Source of the DNA: Deltaproteobacteria bacterium
Lineage (GTDB): Bacteria > Desulfobacterota > Syntrophorhabdia > Syntrophorhabdales > Syntrophorhabdaceae
Assembly (NCBI GenBank): GCA_022711595.1
Contig: JAKLET010000009.1
Span: 48,786 to 112,785 of the forward strand
DNA length: 64,000 bases
Direction: 5' to 3'
In this document: piece after piece, positions 24,262 through 32,700 of the stretch
Numbering within the stretch: position 1 is the first letter of the stretch
Layout of the letters: every line of letters begins with the position of its first letter
Program-made: the position numbers and the translations under genes
The notes under the pieces: model-generated
What the model was told of the DNA's origin: nothing
The model's input: the letters and a program-made list of their open reading frames with translations, nothing else
Databases searched by the model: none

Positions 24262-25466
24262 TGCTCTGGAACACGGTCCTGCTGGCGCTGAGAGAGATCA
24301 GGCGAAACGTCATGCGTTCCTTCCTTACCATACTGGGTATCGTCATAGGTGTGGGGGCTGTCATCACCATGGTGACCATCGGCGGCGGCGCGACCCTTCA
24401 GGTCCAGCAGCAGATATCCAGCATGGGCAGCAACCTGCTCATGGTGAGTCCCGGGAAAAGGCTCGGTCCCGGCCAGTCATCGGGCAACGTTGCCTTCAAG
24501 GAGGCCGATGCGGAGGCGATCATCAGGGAAATAAGCTCCATTGCCGCCGTGGCGCCGGTCTCGTCGCAATCCATCCAGGCAATATTCGGCAATCAAAACT
24601 GGACGACCCAGGTGACAGGGAGCGACAACCAGTATTTCCATGTGACGAACAGGACCGTTGGGACGGGCAGGCAGTTCAGCGAGAGCGAGCTGCGTGCCGG
24701 AGCGGCCGTTTGCATCATAGGGGACACTGTGCGAAAAAAGCTTTTCGGAGGCCAGGATGTGCTGGGAGAGAAGATACGCCTGCAAAAGCTCTCATGCGAG
24801 GTGATCGGGCTTCTTGAGGGAAAAGGCCAGAGCAGCATGGGTATGGACCAGGATGATGTTGTGGTCGTCCCTCTTCGCACCCTCCAGAGGCGTATTACGG
24901 GAAACCAGGACGTCGGTCTCATACAGGTTTCGGTTCAACAGGGGGCATCGACCGACAAGGCCCAGCAGGACATAGCGAAACTGATGCGCGAGAGACGGCA
25001 TCTTGCCCCGAGTGACGACGATAATTTCCATGTCATGGACATGAAGGAGATCTCGAAGATGCTCACGGGCACCACCGAACTCCTCACGGCTTTGCTAAGC
25101 GCCGTTGCGGCAGTGAGCCTGCTCGTGGGCGGCATAGGCATCATGAACATCATGCTCGTTTCGGTCACGGAACGGACCCGCGAGATCGGTGTCCGCCTGG
25201 CCATCGGCGCCATGGAGCGCGAGGTGCTCATGCAGTTCCTTGTTGAGGCGGTTGTCCTGTCTTCCCTGGGCGGCCTTATCGGGATCGTTCTGGCCCTTGT
25301 CTCGTCGGTGTGGCTTGCCGGCGTCCTTCGTGTACCCTTTGTGTTCAATGGCCCCATCGTCTTCGTCTCTTTTCTGTTCTCGGCGGCGGTGGGTATGATA
25401 TTCGGGTATTTCCCCGCCCTGAAGGCGGCAAGGCTGGACCCCATCGAGGCGCTTCGCCACGAATGA
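24261..25466 (+). CDS. MacB-type ABC transporter permease
   Basis: A 401-residue inner-membrane subunit. One N-terminal membrane helix (FLTILGIVIGVGAVITMVTI) precedes a MacB-type periplasmic domain of about 230 residues. Three C-terminal helices of the FtsX fold follow, including SLLVGGIGIMNIMLVSVTER, the segment TREIGVRLAIGAMEREVLMQ and a last helix before the conserved LKAARLDPIEALRHE. The protein should use ATP to drive substrate from the periplasm through MacA and the TolC-type channel. It is the last gene of the envelope-stress/efflux block. Confidence 0.93.
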   Translation: MLWNTVLLALREIRRNVMRSFLTILGIVIGVGAVITMVTIGGGATLQVQQQISSMGSNLLMVSPGKRLGPGQSSGNVAFKEADAEAIIREISSIAAVAPVSSQSIQAIFGNQNWTTQVTGSDNQYFHVTNRTVGTGRQFSESELRAGAAVCIIGDTVRKKLFGGQDVLGEKIRLQKLSCEVIGLLEGKGQSSMGMDQDDVVVVPLRTLQRRITGNQDVGLIQVSVQQGASTDKAQQDIAKLMRERRHLAPSDDDNFHVMDMKEISKMLTGTTELLTALLSAVAAVSLLVGGIGIMNIMLVSVTERTREIGVRLAIGAMEREVLMQFLVEAVVLSSLGGLIGIVLALVSSVWLAGVLRVPFVFNGPIVFVSFLFSAAVGMIFGYFPALKAARLDPIEALRHE

Positions 25467-25471
25467 TCAAG

Positions 25472-25545
25472 AAAGTCCAAGGTTCCAAAGTTCCGGTTAA
25501 AGACGTCAGGCGTAAAGTGTGAAGCGTAAGGTGTGAAACGAAAAA
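25472..25545 (+). repeat. Period-8 and period-7 intergenic repeat before the flagellin gene
   Basis: Units near AAGTTCCA (about 8 bases) run from 25472 to 25497. They are followed by six degenerate 7-base units near GCGTGAA (GCGTAAA, GTGTGAA, GCGTAAG, GTGTGAA). A second 7-base tract occurs at 49315-49378. Confidence 0.7.
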
Positions 25546-25626
25546 TCACCCCGCCACTTTTTTAATACCGGGACGGTCCATAGACCTGAAACGTTAAAAC
25601 TGTATTTCTCTGTATAACATCCACCC

Positions 25627-25653
25627 TTAAGTTTTTTTTCAAGCGTTCGATAA
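25627..25653 (+). promoter_or_regulatory. Candidate sigma-28 promoter of the flagellin gene
   Basis: TTAA, 15 bases (including eight T), then TTCGATAA, compared with GCCGATAA (6 of 8). Both boxes are imperfect, but the spacing matches the other sigma-28-like sites in the window. The leader would be about 120 bases. Confidence 0.35.
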
Positions 25654-25710
25654 CTGTTTCATGAAGATATTAACCGTGCTCACCGGGGAGGTGAAAAAAA
25701 TATTTGAAGT

Positions 25711-25726
25711 GGGCACAAATCAGGCA
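25711..25726 (+). promoter_or_regulatory. Candidate sigma-54 promoter of the flagellin gene
   Basis: GGGCACAAATCAGGCA keeps GG-N10-GC (25712-25713, 25724-25725) and the GGCAC core, but the -12 half is AGGCA instead of TTGCA. The predicted start at 25737 coincides with a small hairpin, GGCG-AGAT-CGCC (25737-25748). Confidence 0.5.
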
Positions 25727-25780
25727 GTAAACCCCAGGCGAGATCGCCGGGAGAAAAAATCCTAGAAAAGGAGAAACATT

Positions 25781-26920
25781 ATGTCAGACATTTCTTTAAC
25801 ATCAGGCATGAGGGCGAACCTTCTGTCCCTCCAGTCAAGCGTCAAGTTACTCGACAGAACACAGGAAAGGCTGTCAACGGGCAAGAAAGTTAACTCCGCC
25901 CTCGATAATCCGGTCAACTTCTTCACCGCGCAGTCACACACGTCACGTGCGAACGACCTGTTGGCATTCAAGGACGCCATCTCAGAATCGATCCAGACGA
26001 TCAAGGCTGCTGACACGGCGATCACCGCCATCACAACCCTCATCAACTCCGCAAAGGCCGTCGCCGAAGACGCGAAAGGCACCCTGGGCGAATCATCCTA
26101 CAGCCAGACATTGACGGTCAACACGACAACGGGGCTTAGCGGCGGCAACACGATCTCCATCGGCGGATCGACCTTTACCGCGGTAACATCTGCTGGATCC
26201 GACACAGGGGCCAATTTCTACATCGGCGGCTCGACAACGAGCGACTGGGCCATCGGTCTTGCACAGGCGATCAACAGGACAACTGAGGCCACCGACGATA
26301 TGACGGCATCGGTTTCAAACAACGTCATCACCATTTCCGCGGTCGACACGGCCCACACGATGCAGACAGGCGATATTAACGTCGGCGCATACACCAGCGT
26401 ATTCACCGAATCCAGCATAGGCAGCGGCACCGAGCTCGCCGCGAAGGTGACACAGTACAACACCCTCATGAGCCAGCTCAACGACCTCAAGTCCGACGCC
26501 TTCTACAAAGGCAAAAACCTTCTCAACTCCGAGACCATGACGGTCCGCTTCGGCAACGACCACACACTGTCAGTTACCGGTTTTGACGGCTCCGCCGCCG
26601 GCCTGGGTCTTGATGCGACCGCAAGCTGGTCTTCCGAGTCGACGATCCAGTCATCCATCGACAAGATCACCGACGCACTCACAACACTTCGCATCGAGTC
26701 TTCCAAGCTCTCCAGTAACCTGAGCATCGTCGATGCCAGGGACGAGTGGATCTCAAGCATTGCCAACGTTCTCCAGACCGGTGCAGATAACCTGACACTG
26801 GCCGACACCAACGAAGAGGGCGCCAATATGCTCATGCTCCAGACGAGGCAGTCACTGAGTACTTCCGCTCTGAGCTTGTCAGCACAGGCAGCACAGTCAG
26901 TTCTGAGGCTTTTCCAGTAG
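25781..26920 (+). CDS. fliC: Flagellin
   Basis: A 379-residue filament subunit. The N-terminal D0/D1 region has LLSLQSSVKLLDRTQERLST, GKKVNSALDNPVNFFTAQSH and IKAADTAITAITTLINSAKA. The C-terminal D1/D0 region has SSKLSSNLSIVDARDEWISS and ADNLTLADTNEEGANMLMLQ, and ends TSALSLSAQAAQSVLRLFQ. This SALDNPxNFFTAQ type is the one common in alphaproteobacteria. The variable middle (about 105-215) is Ser/Thr-rich and could carry O-linked glycans. AAAGGAG lies 7 bases before the ATG. A UUCG hairpin follows the stop. Confidence 0.95.
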   Translation: MSDISLTSGMRANLLSLQSSVKLLDRTQERLSTGKKVNSALDNPVNFFTAQSHTSRANDLLAFKDAISESIQTIKAADTAITAITTLINSAKAVAEDAKGTLGESSYSQTLTVNTTTGLSGGNTISIGGSTFTAVTSAGSDTGANFYIGGSTTSDWAIGLAQAINRTTEATDDMTASVSNNVITISAVDTAHTMQTGDINVGAYTSVFTESSIGSGTELAAKVTQYNTLMSQLNDLKSDAFYKGKNLLNSETMTVRFGNDHTLSVTGFDGSAAGLGLDATASWSSESTIQSSIDKITDALTTLRIESSKLSSNLSIVDARDEWISSIANVLQTGADNLTLADTNEEGANMLMLQTRQSLSTSALSLSAQAAQSVLRLFQ

Positions 26921-26938
26921 CAGCGGTCAGCTTAAAAC

Positions 26939-26966
26939 CGGGAGAGGGTCTTCGGGCCCTCTCCCG
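26939..26966 (+). terminator. UUCG-capped hairpin after flagellin
   Basis: CGGGAGAGGGTC and GGCCCTCTCCCG form a 12-base-pair stem (one G-U) closed by the extra-stable TTCG tetraloop at 26951-26954. No T-run follows, so it may be a processing or 3'-stabilising structure that lets flagellin mRNA accumulate above flbT-flaF mRNA. Confidence 0.7.
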
Positions 26967-26996
26967 TTCACCACCTTTCAGGGGAGGTGAGGGAAT

Positions 26997-27194
26997 ATGT
27001 CAGTGGATAAGATAGGAAAGATAGATTTAGGCGCAGGCATTCATCAGCAACCGGCGCACCATAAACAATCAAAGACGGTTGTCAAAGATGATCAGGCGGT
27101 TGTCCATGAAGTGGCGCCGAAGGAGAACGCGGCAAAGGTGAGCTACCCGCCGTTCCTGCCGGTCGGCGATACGCAGAGCATCTATAAAAAGTGA
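26997..27194 (+). CDS. Small protein of unknown function between flagellin and flbT
   Basis: A 65-residue soluble protein. GGGGAGG lies 9-10 bases before the ATG, a good ribosome site. The N-terminus is MSVDKIGKIDLGAGIHQQPA. The middle is polar, and the C-terminal SYPPFLPVGDTQSIYKK looks like a conserved short motif. No signal peptide or known domain is seen. It lies 7 bases before flbT, so it is very likely co-transcribed with flbT-flaF and may take part in flagellin expression or secretion; that is inference from location alone. Confidence 0.65.
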   Translation: MSVDKIGKIDLGAGIHQQPAHHKQSKTVVKDDQAVVHEVAPKENAAKVSYPPFLPVGDTQSIYKK

Positions 27195-27201
27195 AGGACA
27201 T

Positions 27202-27606
27202 ATGGCGCTGAAAATAAAACTGAAACCACACGAGAGGCTTATCATCGGAGGGGCCGTCGTGGCGAACGGCGATACGAAGTGCGACCTCGTGATCGAGAAT
27301 GAGGTACCCGTTTTGCGCGACAAGGACATACTGAGGGAAAAAGAGGTTAACACTCCCTGCAAGCGGGTATATTTCATGATCCAGCTCATGTATGTCGACG
27401 GCAAAGACCTCGTTGAAAAGCACAACATCTACTGGTCGCTCGTCAAAGACCTGGTGGAGGCTGCTCCGAGCACCGCGGACACCCTTGCCGAGATCAGCAG
27501 CATGATCATCGAAGGCAAGTATTACCCGGCATTGAAACTGGCCAGGAAGCTGATAGAATACGAAGAGGGGGTAACCGAGCATGTGCGCAGGGCTCAATGC
27601 CTATAA
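27202..27606 (+). CDS. flbT: FlbT-family post-transcriptional regulator of flagellin
   Basis: A 134-residue cytoplasmic protein. Family features are the opening LKIKLKPHERLIIGGAVVAN, the strand pattern LVIENEVPVLRDKDIL, TPCKRVYFMIQLMY and a helical C-terminus. In Caulobacter, FlbT destabilises flagellin mRNA through its 5' leader before hook completion, while in other bacteria it activates flagellin. FlbT is best known from alphaproteobacteria. Here it sits directly downstream of an alphaproteobacterial-type flagellin and overlaps flaF by 26 bases. Confidence 0.85.
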   Translation: MALKIKLKPHERLIIGGAVVANGDTKCDLVIENEVPVLRDKDILREKEVNTPCKRVYFMIQLMYVDGKDLVEKHNIYWSLVKDLVEAAPSTADTLAEISSMIIEGKYYPALKLARKLIEYEEGVTEHVRRAQCL

Positions 27607-27955
27607 ACAGAACGTAAAGACCACTGTCTCAGGACGCGAGCTCGAGGCGTCGGTACTCACGAGGGGCGCCATGCTGTTAAAAGGCTGCACGGAAAACTGG
27701 GAAGGAGAAGGCCATTTCAAGAGGCTCGACGAGGCCTTGAGGTTCAACCAGAGGATATGGACCATATTCCAGGACGAAATGATCCGCGAAGACAATCAGC
27801 TCCCCGGCGATGTGAGGGCGAATATATTGAACCTGAGCGTTTTTATCGATAAACGCATAGTGGAGATCATGAAAAAGCCTGCCCCGGAAAAGCTCGATAT
27901 CATCATCGAGATCAACCTCAATATCGCAGCCGGTCTGCGCGGCTCCCCGGGATAA
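27581..27955 (+). CDS. flaF: FlaF-family flagellin regulator/chaperone
   Basis: A 124-residue helical protein. The start gives the family pattern NAYKQN near the N-terminus. Central RFNQRIWTIFQDEMI corresponds to the W-containing helix of FlaF, and LPGDVRANILNLSVFIDKRI to the following helix. A final IIIEINLNIAAGLRG matches the family end. In Caulobacter, FlaF acts with FlbT and is needed for flagellin synthesis or secretion. The long overlap with flbT implies coordinated translation. Confidence 0.82.
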   Translation: MCAGLNAYKQNVKTTVSGRELEASVLTRGAMLLKGCTENWEGEGHFKRLDEALRFNQRIWTIFQDEMIREDNQLPGDVRANILNLSVFIDKRIVEIMKKPAPEKLDIIIEINLNIAAGLRGSPG

Positions 27956-27956
27956 A

Positions 27957-28125
27957 ACCGGCTTTTTCAGTTTCTACGGTTTCTTTAGTTTGTCTGGTTT
28001 CTCCGGTTTTTTTATCCTTCCATGCAATCGTCATTCTGACGCAGGTTGTATCCGTTTATTTTTAATTTCTCTTGTTTCTCTGGTTGTTCGAACCATACAA
28101 ACCATACAAACCGAACAAACTGTTT
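27957..28125. repeat. Two period-9 tracts in opposite orientation between flaF and the glycan operon
   Basis: The left tract (27957-28012) has six 9-base units near CGGTTTCTC and ends in a run of seven T. The right tract (28062-28125) begins in the same sense and then switches strand at GGTTGTTCGAACC into AACCATACA-type units up to the stop codon of the minus-strand gene. The strand switch makes the right tract foldable. The site separates two convergent operons. Confidence 0.75.
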
Positions 28126-28128
28126 AAG

Positions 28129-29757
28129 TTAAATGAGTGTATTACGCAGTTCCGTGAGGGCGATGCGGACGCGTTCGACGGTTTCGGGCCAGTCGTTCAG
28201 AGACCTTTGCCGGAAGAGGCGCATTGTTGGATACCAGGGAGAATCCTCGCGTTCGAGGAGCCACCGCCAGTCGGGCACATAGGGCAGAAGGTTCCATACC
28301 TGCGCGCCAAGGGCCCCTGCTAAATGGGCGATAACGCTGTCGACGGTAATGACCAGGTCAAGATTGCAGATCAGCCCCGCGGTCTCGGTGAAATCCTTTA
28401 TATCTTCGGTAACGATGGAAAGGTTTTCCGGGAAAAGCCTTTCGGCCTCCTTCACCGCCTCACCGTACTGGAGGCTGTAGAAGCGGATGCCGCTCATGGA
28501 AAGAAGGGGAAGAAGGTCGCTGAAGGTAACGGAGCGGGCGGTATCGCCTGCGTATCGTTTGTTGCCGGACCAGGCTATCCCGACGAGCATGAATTTGCCG
28601 GCCCGGTGGACAGCGGTTTTCTCCATCCACTTCTTTTTTTTATTGTTGTCGATAAAAATATAGGGAACACGTGCCGGTATGGAGTCGACGGTGGTGCCCA
28701 GGATGTGCGGCAGGCTCATAAGAGGCTCTGAACGGTCATGGGGGACATGGGGAACGGAGAGATCGGCCTTTCTCGGGACAATGCCGTCCGCGCCCTGGGA
28801 AAGAGAAAGCAGTTCCGCGAGCTGGGGCTGTGATTCGAAGATGACCCGGCCCCCCCGTTCCTTCAGCAGAGGCAGGAAACGGACGAATTGAAGCGTGTCT
28901 CCCAGGCCCTGTTCGCACCTGACAAGGATGGTCCTGCCGGAGATGCCGGGGTCCTTCTGCTGACGGGTTGCGCGAAGGTATGAGAATTCTGCCTTTTCAA
29001 GCCTTTTTTCATAGAGTTTCAATCCTTCATCATAATTGCCGTGAAGGAGCAGGAGATAGGAAAGGTCGAATGCCGCGTCATGCGAATCCGGAGCGGCAGC
29101 AAGGGCCTTTCGATAGCATTTTTCCGCTGATCCATATTCCCCGAGCTCCATGAAGGTGTTGCCGAGGTTGTCGATGGCGGGTGCGAAATCAGGTTTGAGG
29201 TCCACACAGCGGTCAAGGTGCCGCTGCGCCTCATGGAACCGCCCTTGTTTCAGGAGCATGGTGCCCAGGTTGTAAAGCGAAACGGCAAAAGCGGGGTCGA
29301 TGGAAATGGCCTGCCTGTAGTGATCTTCCGCTTTTCCGAGATCACCCCGCGCTTTGAGCACATTGGCGAGATTATTGTGCATTGCCGGTGACCCGGGTTT
29401 CATGGAAAGCCCGTACCGATAGATCAGCTCCGATTCTTCCAGTCTTCCCTGATTCAGGAAAAGGTTCCCCAGGGCAAAAACGATCTCCTCCATGTCCGGC
29501 CTTGCTGCAAGGACCTGCTTGTAAAGTTCTTCCGCCTTTTCAAGATGTCCGGACATTTCACAGGCCTTTCCCATATAAGCCAGGGCTTCGGTCATGGAGG
29601 GGTCGATGTCGAAGGCCTTTCGGAAATGGGTCGAGGCCTCTTCGATACGGCCCTTTTCAAGGAGCGACCTGCCGTACCGAAAACTGGACAGTGCCTGGTC
29701 CGCCGGTCTTGCCGCAAGAAAGGGCGGAGGGGACGGGCTTTTGTTCCCGCTCATCAT
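28129..29757 (-). CDS. TPR protein with a C-terminal glycosyltransferase (GT-B, heptosyltransferase-like) domain
   Basis: A 542-residue cytoplasmic protein. Seven TPR units span about residues 20-255 (for example LANVLKARGDLGKAEDHYRQ). The C-terminal domain from about 273 begins GRTILVRCEQGLGDTLQFVR, a GLGD motif as in GT9 heptosyltransferases. Near the end it has LVITVDSVIAHLAGALGAQV, the nucleotide-sugar binding pattern, then WRWLLEREDSPWYP. This architecture is found in enzymes that glycosylate proteins or polysaccharides with TPRs as acceptor-binding modules. The start overlaps the stop of the giant upstream gene (ATGA). It is the last gene of the operon and ends next to flaF. Confidence 0.85.
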   Translation of the reverse strand: MMSGNKSPSPPPFLAARPADQALSSFRYGRSLLEKGRIEEASTHFRKAFDIDPSMTEALAYMGKACEMSGHLEKAEELYKQVLAARPDMEEIVFALGNLFLNQGRLEESELIYRYGLSMKPGSPAMHNNLANVLKARGDLGKAEDHYRQAISIDPAFAVSLYNLGTMLLKQGRFHEAQRHLDRCVDLKPDFAPAIDNLGNTFMELGEYGSAEKCYRKALAAAPDSHDAAFDLSYLLLLHGNYDEGLKLYEKRLEKAEFSYLRATRQQKDPGISGRTILVRCEQGLGDTLQFVRFLPLLKERGGRVIFESQPQLAELLSLSQGADGIVPRKADLSVPHVPHDRSEPLMSLPHILGTTVDSIPARVPYIFIDNNKKKKWMEKTAVHRAGKFMLVGIAWSGNKRYAGDTARSVTFSDLLPLLSMSGIRFYSLQYGEAVKEAERLFPENLSIVTEDIKDFTETAGLICNLDLVITVDSVIAHLAGALGAQVWNLLPYVPDWRWLLEREDSPWYPTMRLFRQRSLNDWPETVERVRIALTELRNTLI

Positions 29758-32700
29758 TGGGTCCCTGTTCTTTTTCGGACCATGTTGCCGCGGCACTCCC
29801 GGACGAGGCGCGCCGAGTCCTGGTGGGTATTTCCGCTCTCTTCCATCATTTCGAGAACGCAGAGTGCATATTCGGTCCTCCCGGCGGAGATGAGCTTTTG
29901 CACAAGGGAGTGAAGGGCGATGGAACAATTGTAGTTGTTCGATCGCAGCCTTTCGAGGTGCTTTCGTCCCTCTTCCTTCATTCCTTTCATGAAATACGCC
30001 GCTGCGAGGGCGACCCTGGCGGGCGGATAATCGGCTGTCCTTCGAAAGAGTTTTTCGATGAGTGAGACGGCCTCGTCCACATCACCGACGCACAGGGAGA
30101 CCGAGGCATAGCCGAGCACTGCCTCCTTCGATGAAGGGTCGATCTCGAGGGCCCTTTTTGCTGCATCGAGGGCCTTTCCGAACTGTCCCGTTTCGAAGTA
30201 GCACGTTGAAATGTTGAAAAAGGCCTTGTGGTTACCCGGTTCCAGGGCTATGTACCTTTCCCAGAGAAGGATCGCTTCTTCGTACCGGTGCAGTTCCGCC
30301 GCCTGAACGGCAAGCTCCCGCAGGGCACCGAGATTGATGCTGTCCGCGTCGAGAAGCTTTTTCTTTCCCAGGAGGTAATACATATCGGCCTTTTCATGCA
30401 TTTTCGCTTCGTCGAGCTTTCCGTAATGGTGGACGGGGACATCGCAGGACCGTATTTCAGCCCCGGCGCGCCACAGGGAGGGCTCAAGCATTTCGTGGAT
30501 GGGGTTTTCGAAGCGGAACCGTTCATCATTGATAAGGAGCCGTACCTTTGACGTGGGGATCCAGCCGGTGCCCGACTCCTCTTCGGGGTATTCCCCTTTG
30601 TTCTCCGTCCAGCCGCCAAGAGAAGGATTGGTCGTGTAATTTCTCGTGACAAGCGTGTAAGCGACAGGCTGTCGGGGATTCTCGCGGATAATGGCCCGGA
30701 GCTTGTCGTGGTCCCGGGCCGAGATCACCTCGTCTGCATCATGGACAAGGACCCATCGTCCCCGTGCATGGGAAAGCGAAACGTTTCGGGCCTCGGAAAA
30801 ATCGTTCGTCCAGGCAAAATCCAATACCTGCGCGCCGAAGATGGAGGCGATGTCCCTTGTCCGGTCCGTCGATCCCGTATCGACCACGATGATCTCATCA
30901 ACAACGGGCGCCAGGCTCATGAGGGACCGGCTGATGTTCTTTTCCTCGTTTTTCACGATCATGCATAAAGAAAGGGTGCCTTGCCGCGTTTTGCCGGGGT
31001 CTATCGTCAGCGGGCCAAGCCTGCCGCGGATCTCGAGCCCGACGGTGACAAGTCCTTCATCAGCCCCGAAGCGCACCAGGCATTTTTCTGTTTCGCTCAT
31101 GGCGGCCACGGTTTTCTCCTGCCGCAGAAGGAGATCAATGAAGAGCAGGGCGATGCTGCGGCTGTCGGGATGGAGGTCTTTTGCCTCTGAAAGGATCATT
31201 TCGGCCCTCTCATATGTTTCCTGGTCGATCACCGCACTCAGGTATGCGACGCCGTTGTCCTTCCGTGTGGGAGCAAGGACGAAGGCCTTTTCAAGAAGCG
31301 CGAGCCCCTCTTTCTTTTCGCCGGAGGTCCATTTCAACAATCCCAGGTTCTTGTGCGGTTCCGCAGATCCCGGGTCGGCCTCGATGGCACGCCGGAAAAA
31401 ACTTTCGGCATTGCCGGGTTCCCCTTTCTTGTATGCAAGAAGCCCTTTCAGGTCCAGGGCGGGCCCGCTGCCGGGCCTTGCGGAGAGCAATCTTTCGGTG
31501 TATCCATCCGCTTCCACGTCGAGATCCAGCGCCTCCGTGGCGTATCCGAAAAGCTCAAGTGACTCAGGACTGTCTTTTTCGCTGTCAGGCATTGCCTGCA
31601 GGGCATCGAAGGCCTCTGCGCCTGCCTGTGAATCGATGAGGATTCGTCCGAGACGCAGGTAGATGTCCCTGTGGTCCGGCGCAGACTTGATCGCTTCTAT
31701 CAGTGCGTCGACGGCATCCTTGATCTTGCCCCTTTCGAAGAGGAGCTGCGATCTTTCTATGGCCGCCAGGACTGTCAACTTCCTTCCCGTTTCGGGGTCG
31801 GCCCCATTCCATTTGGACAGCAGGGCCGCGGCGTCGCCGTGCCTGGTATGTGAATATCTGTGAACATAAACATCGGCGGCGACGGTGTTTTTCGAACCCG
31901 CCAGTGAACACCTGATAGACAGGTCTATTCCCCATGGCATGAGGAGGTAATCGAAGGAGGGGTCAAGAAGGCCGATCCTGTGGATGAACTCCCTCTTGAA
32001 GAGCATGCAGAAGGAGGACAGGCGGAAGACGTTGAAACGGCGATGGAGGTTTCGCGCACGGAAGACGCCGGCAAATTCATTTATACCGCTCCCGAACTTC
32101 GCGAGGTCAGCCTTTATTACCTGCTGCGGTTGGGATGTGTAGTTTGTCATTGGCCCCGCAATGCCTGTATCCGACGCATAGCGGAAGCAGTCCCTCATCC
32201 CCTGGAGCCAACCCTCGGTGACGACTGTCGACGGGTCCAGAAGCAGGATGAATTCCCCGGCCGATTGCCCGATCCCTTCGTTGACAAGATGCACAAAACC
32301 CCTGTTGTGCTCATCCGCAGTCAGCCTGTATTCGAACCTGTTCCCGAGGATCTGTTTGATCAGTTTATCAGTTTTCTTGCTGAATGCCTTTGTGATGAAC
32401 AAGAATTCCAGGCTTTCTTTCCCGGAGTGTTCGACGATCGATCGCAGGCATTCTTTCAGGCCGGCTCTTCCCTCGGGCAGGACCATGATGATGGTGATCT
32501 CCTTTTCACCGGGCAGGGCACCCGCGGTCTCGTTTCCGCGATCAGTGACTGCTGGAGAGATGGAACGTTTACCTCCGGCAATTTCCGGTGATGGTGACTG
32601 CTCCTTTGCGTCCATCAGGATGGGGGGGGATAAATGACCTGTGCCGCAGACCCCGGCTGAATCGTTTGTCAGCTTATAAAGCCGTTGTACGTGTATGTTC

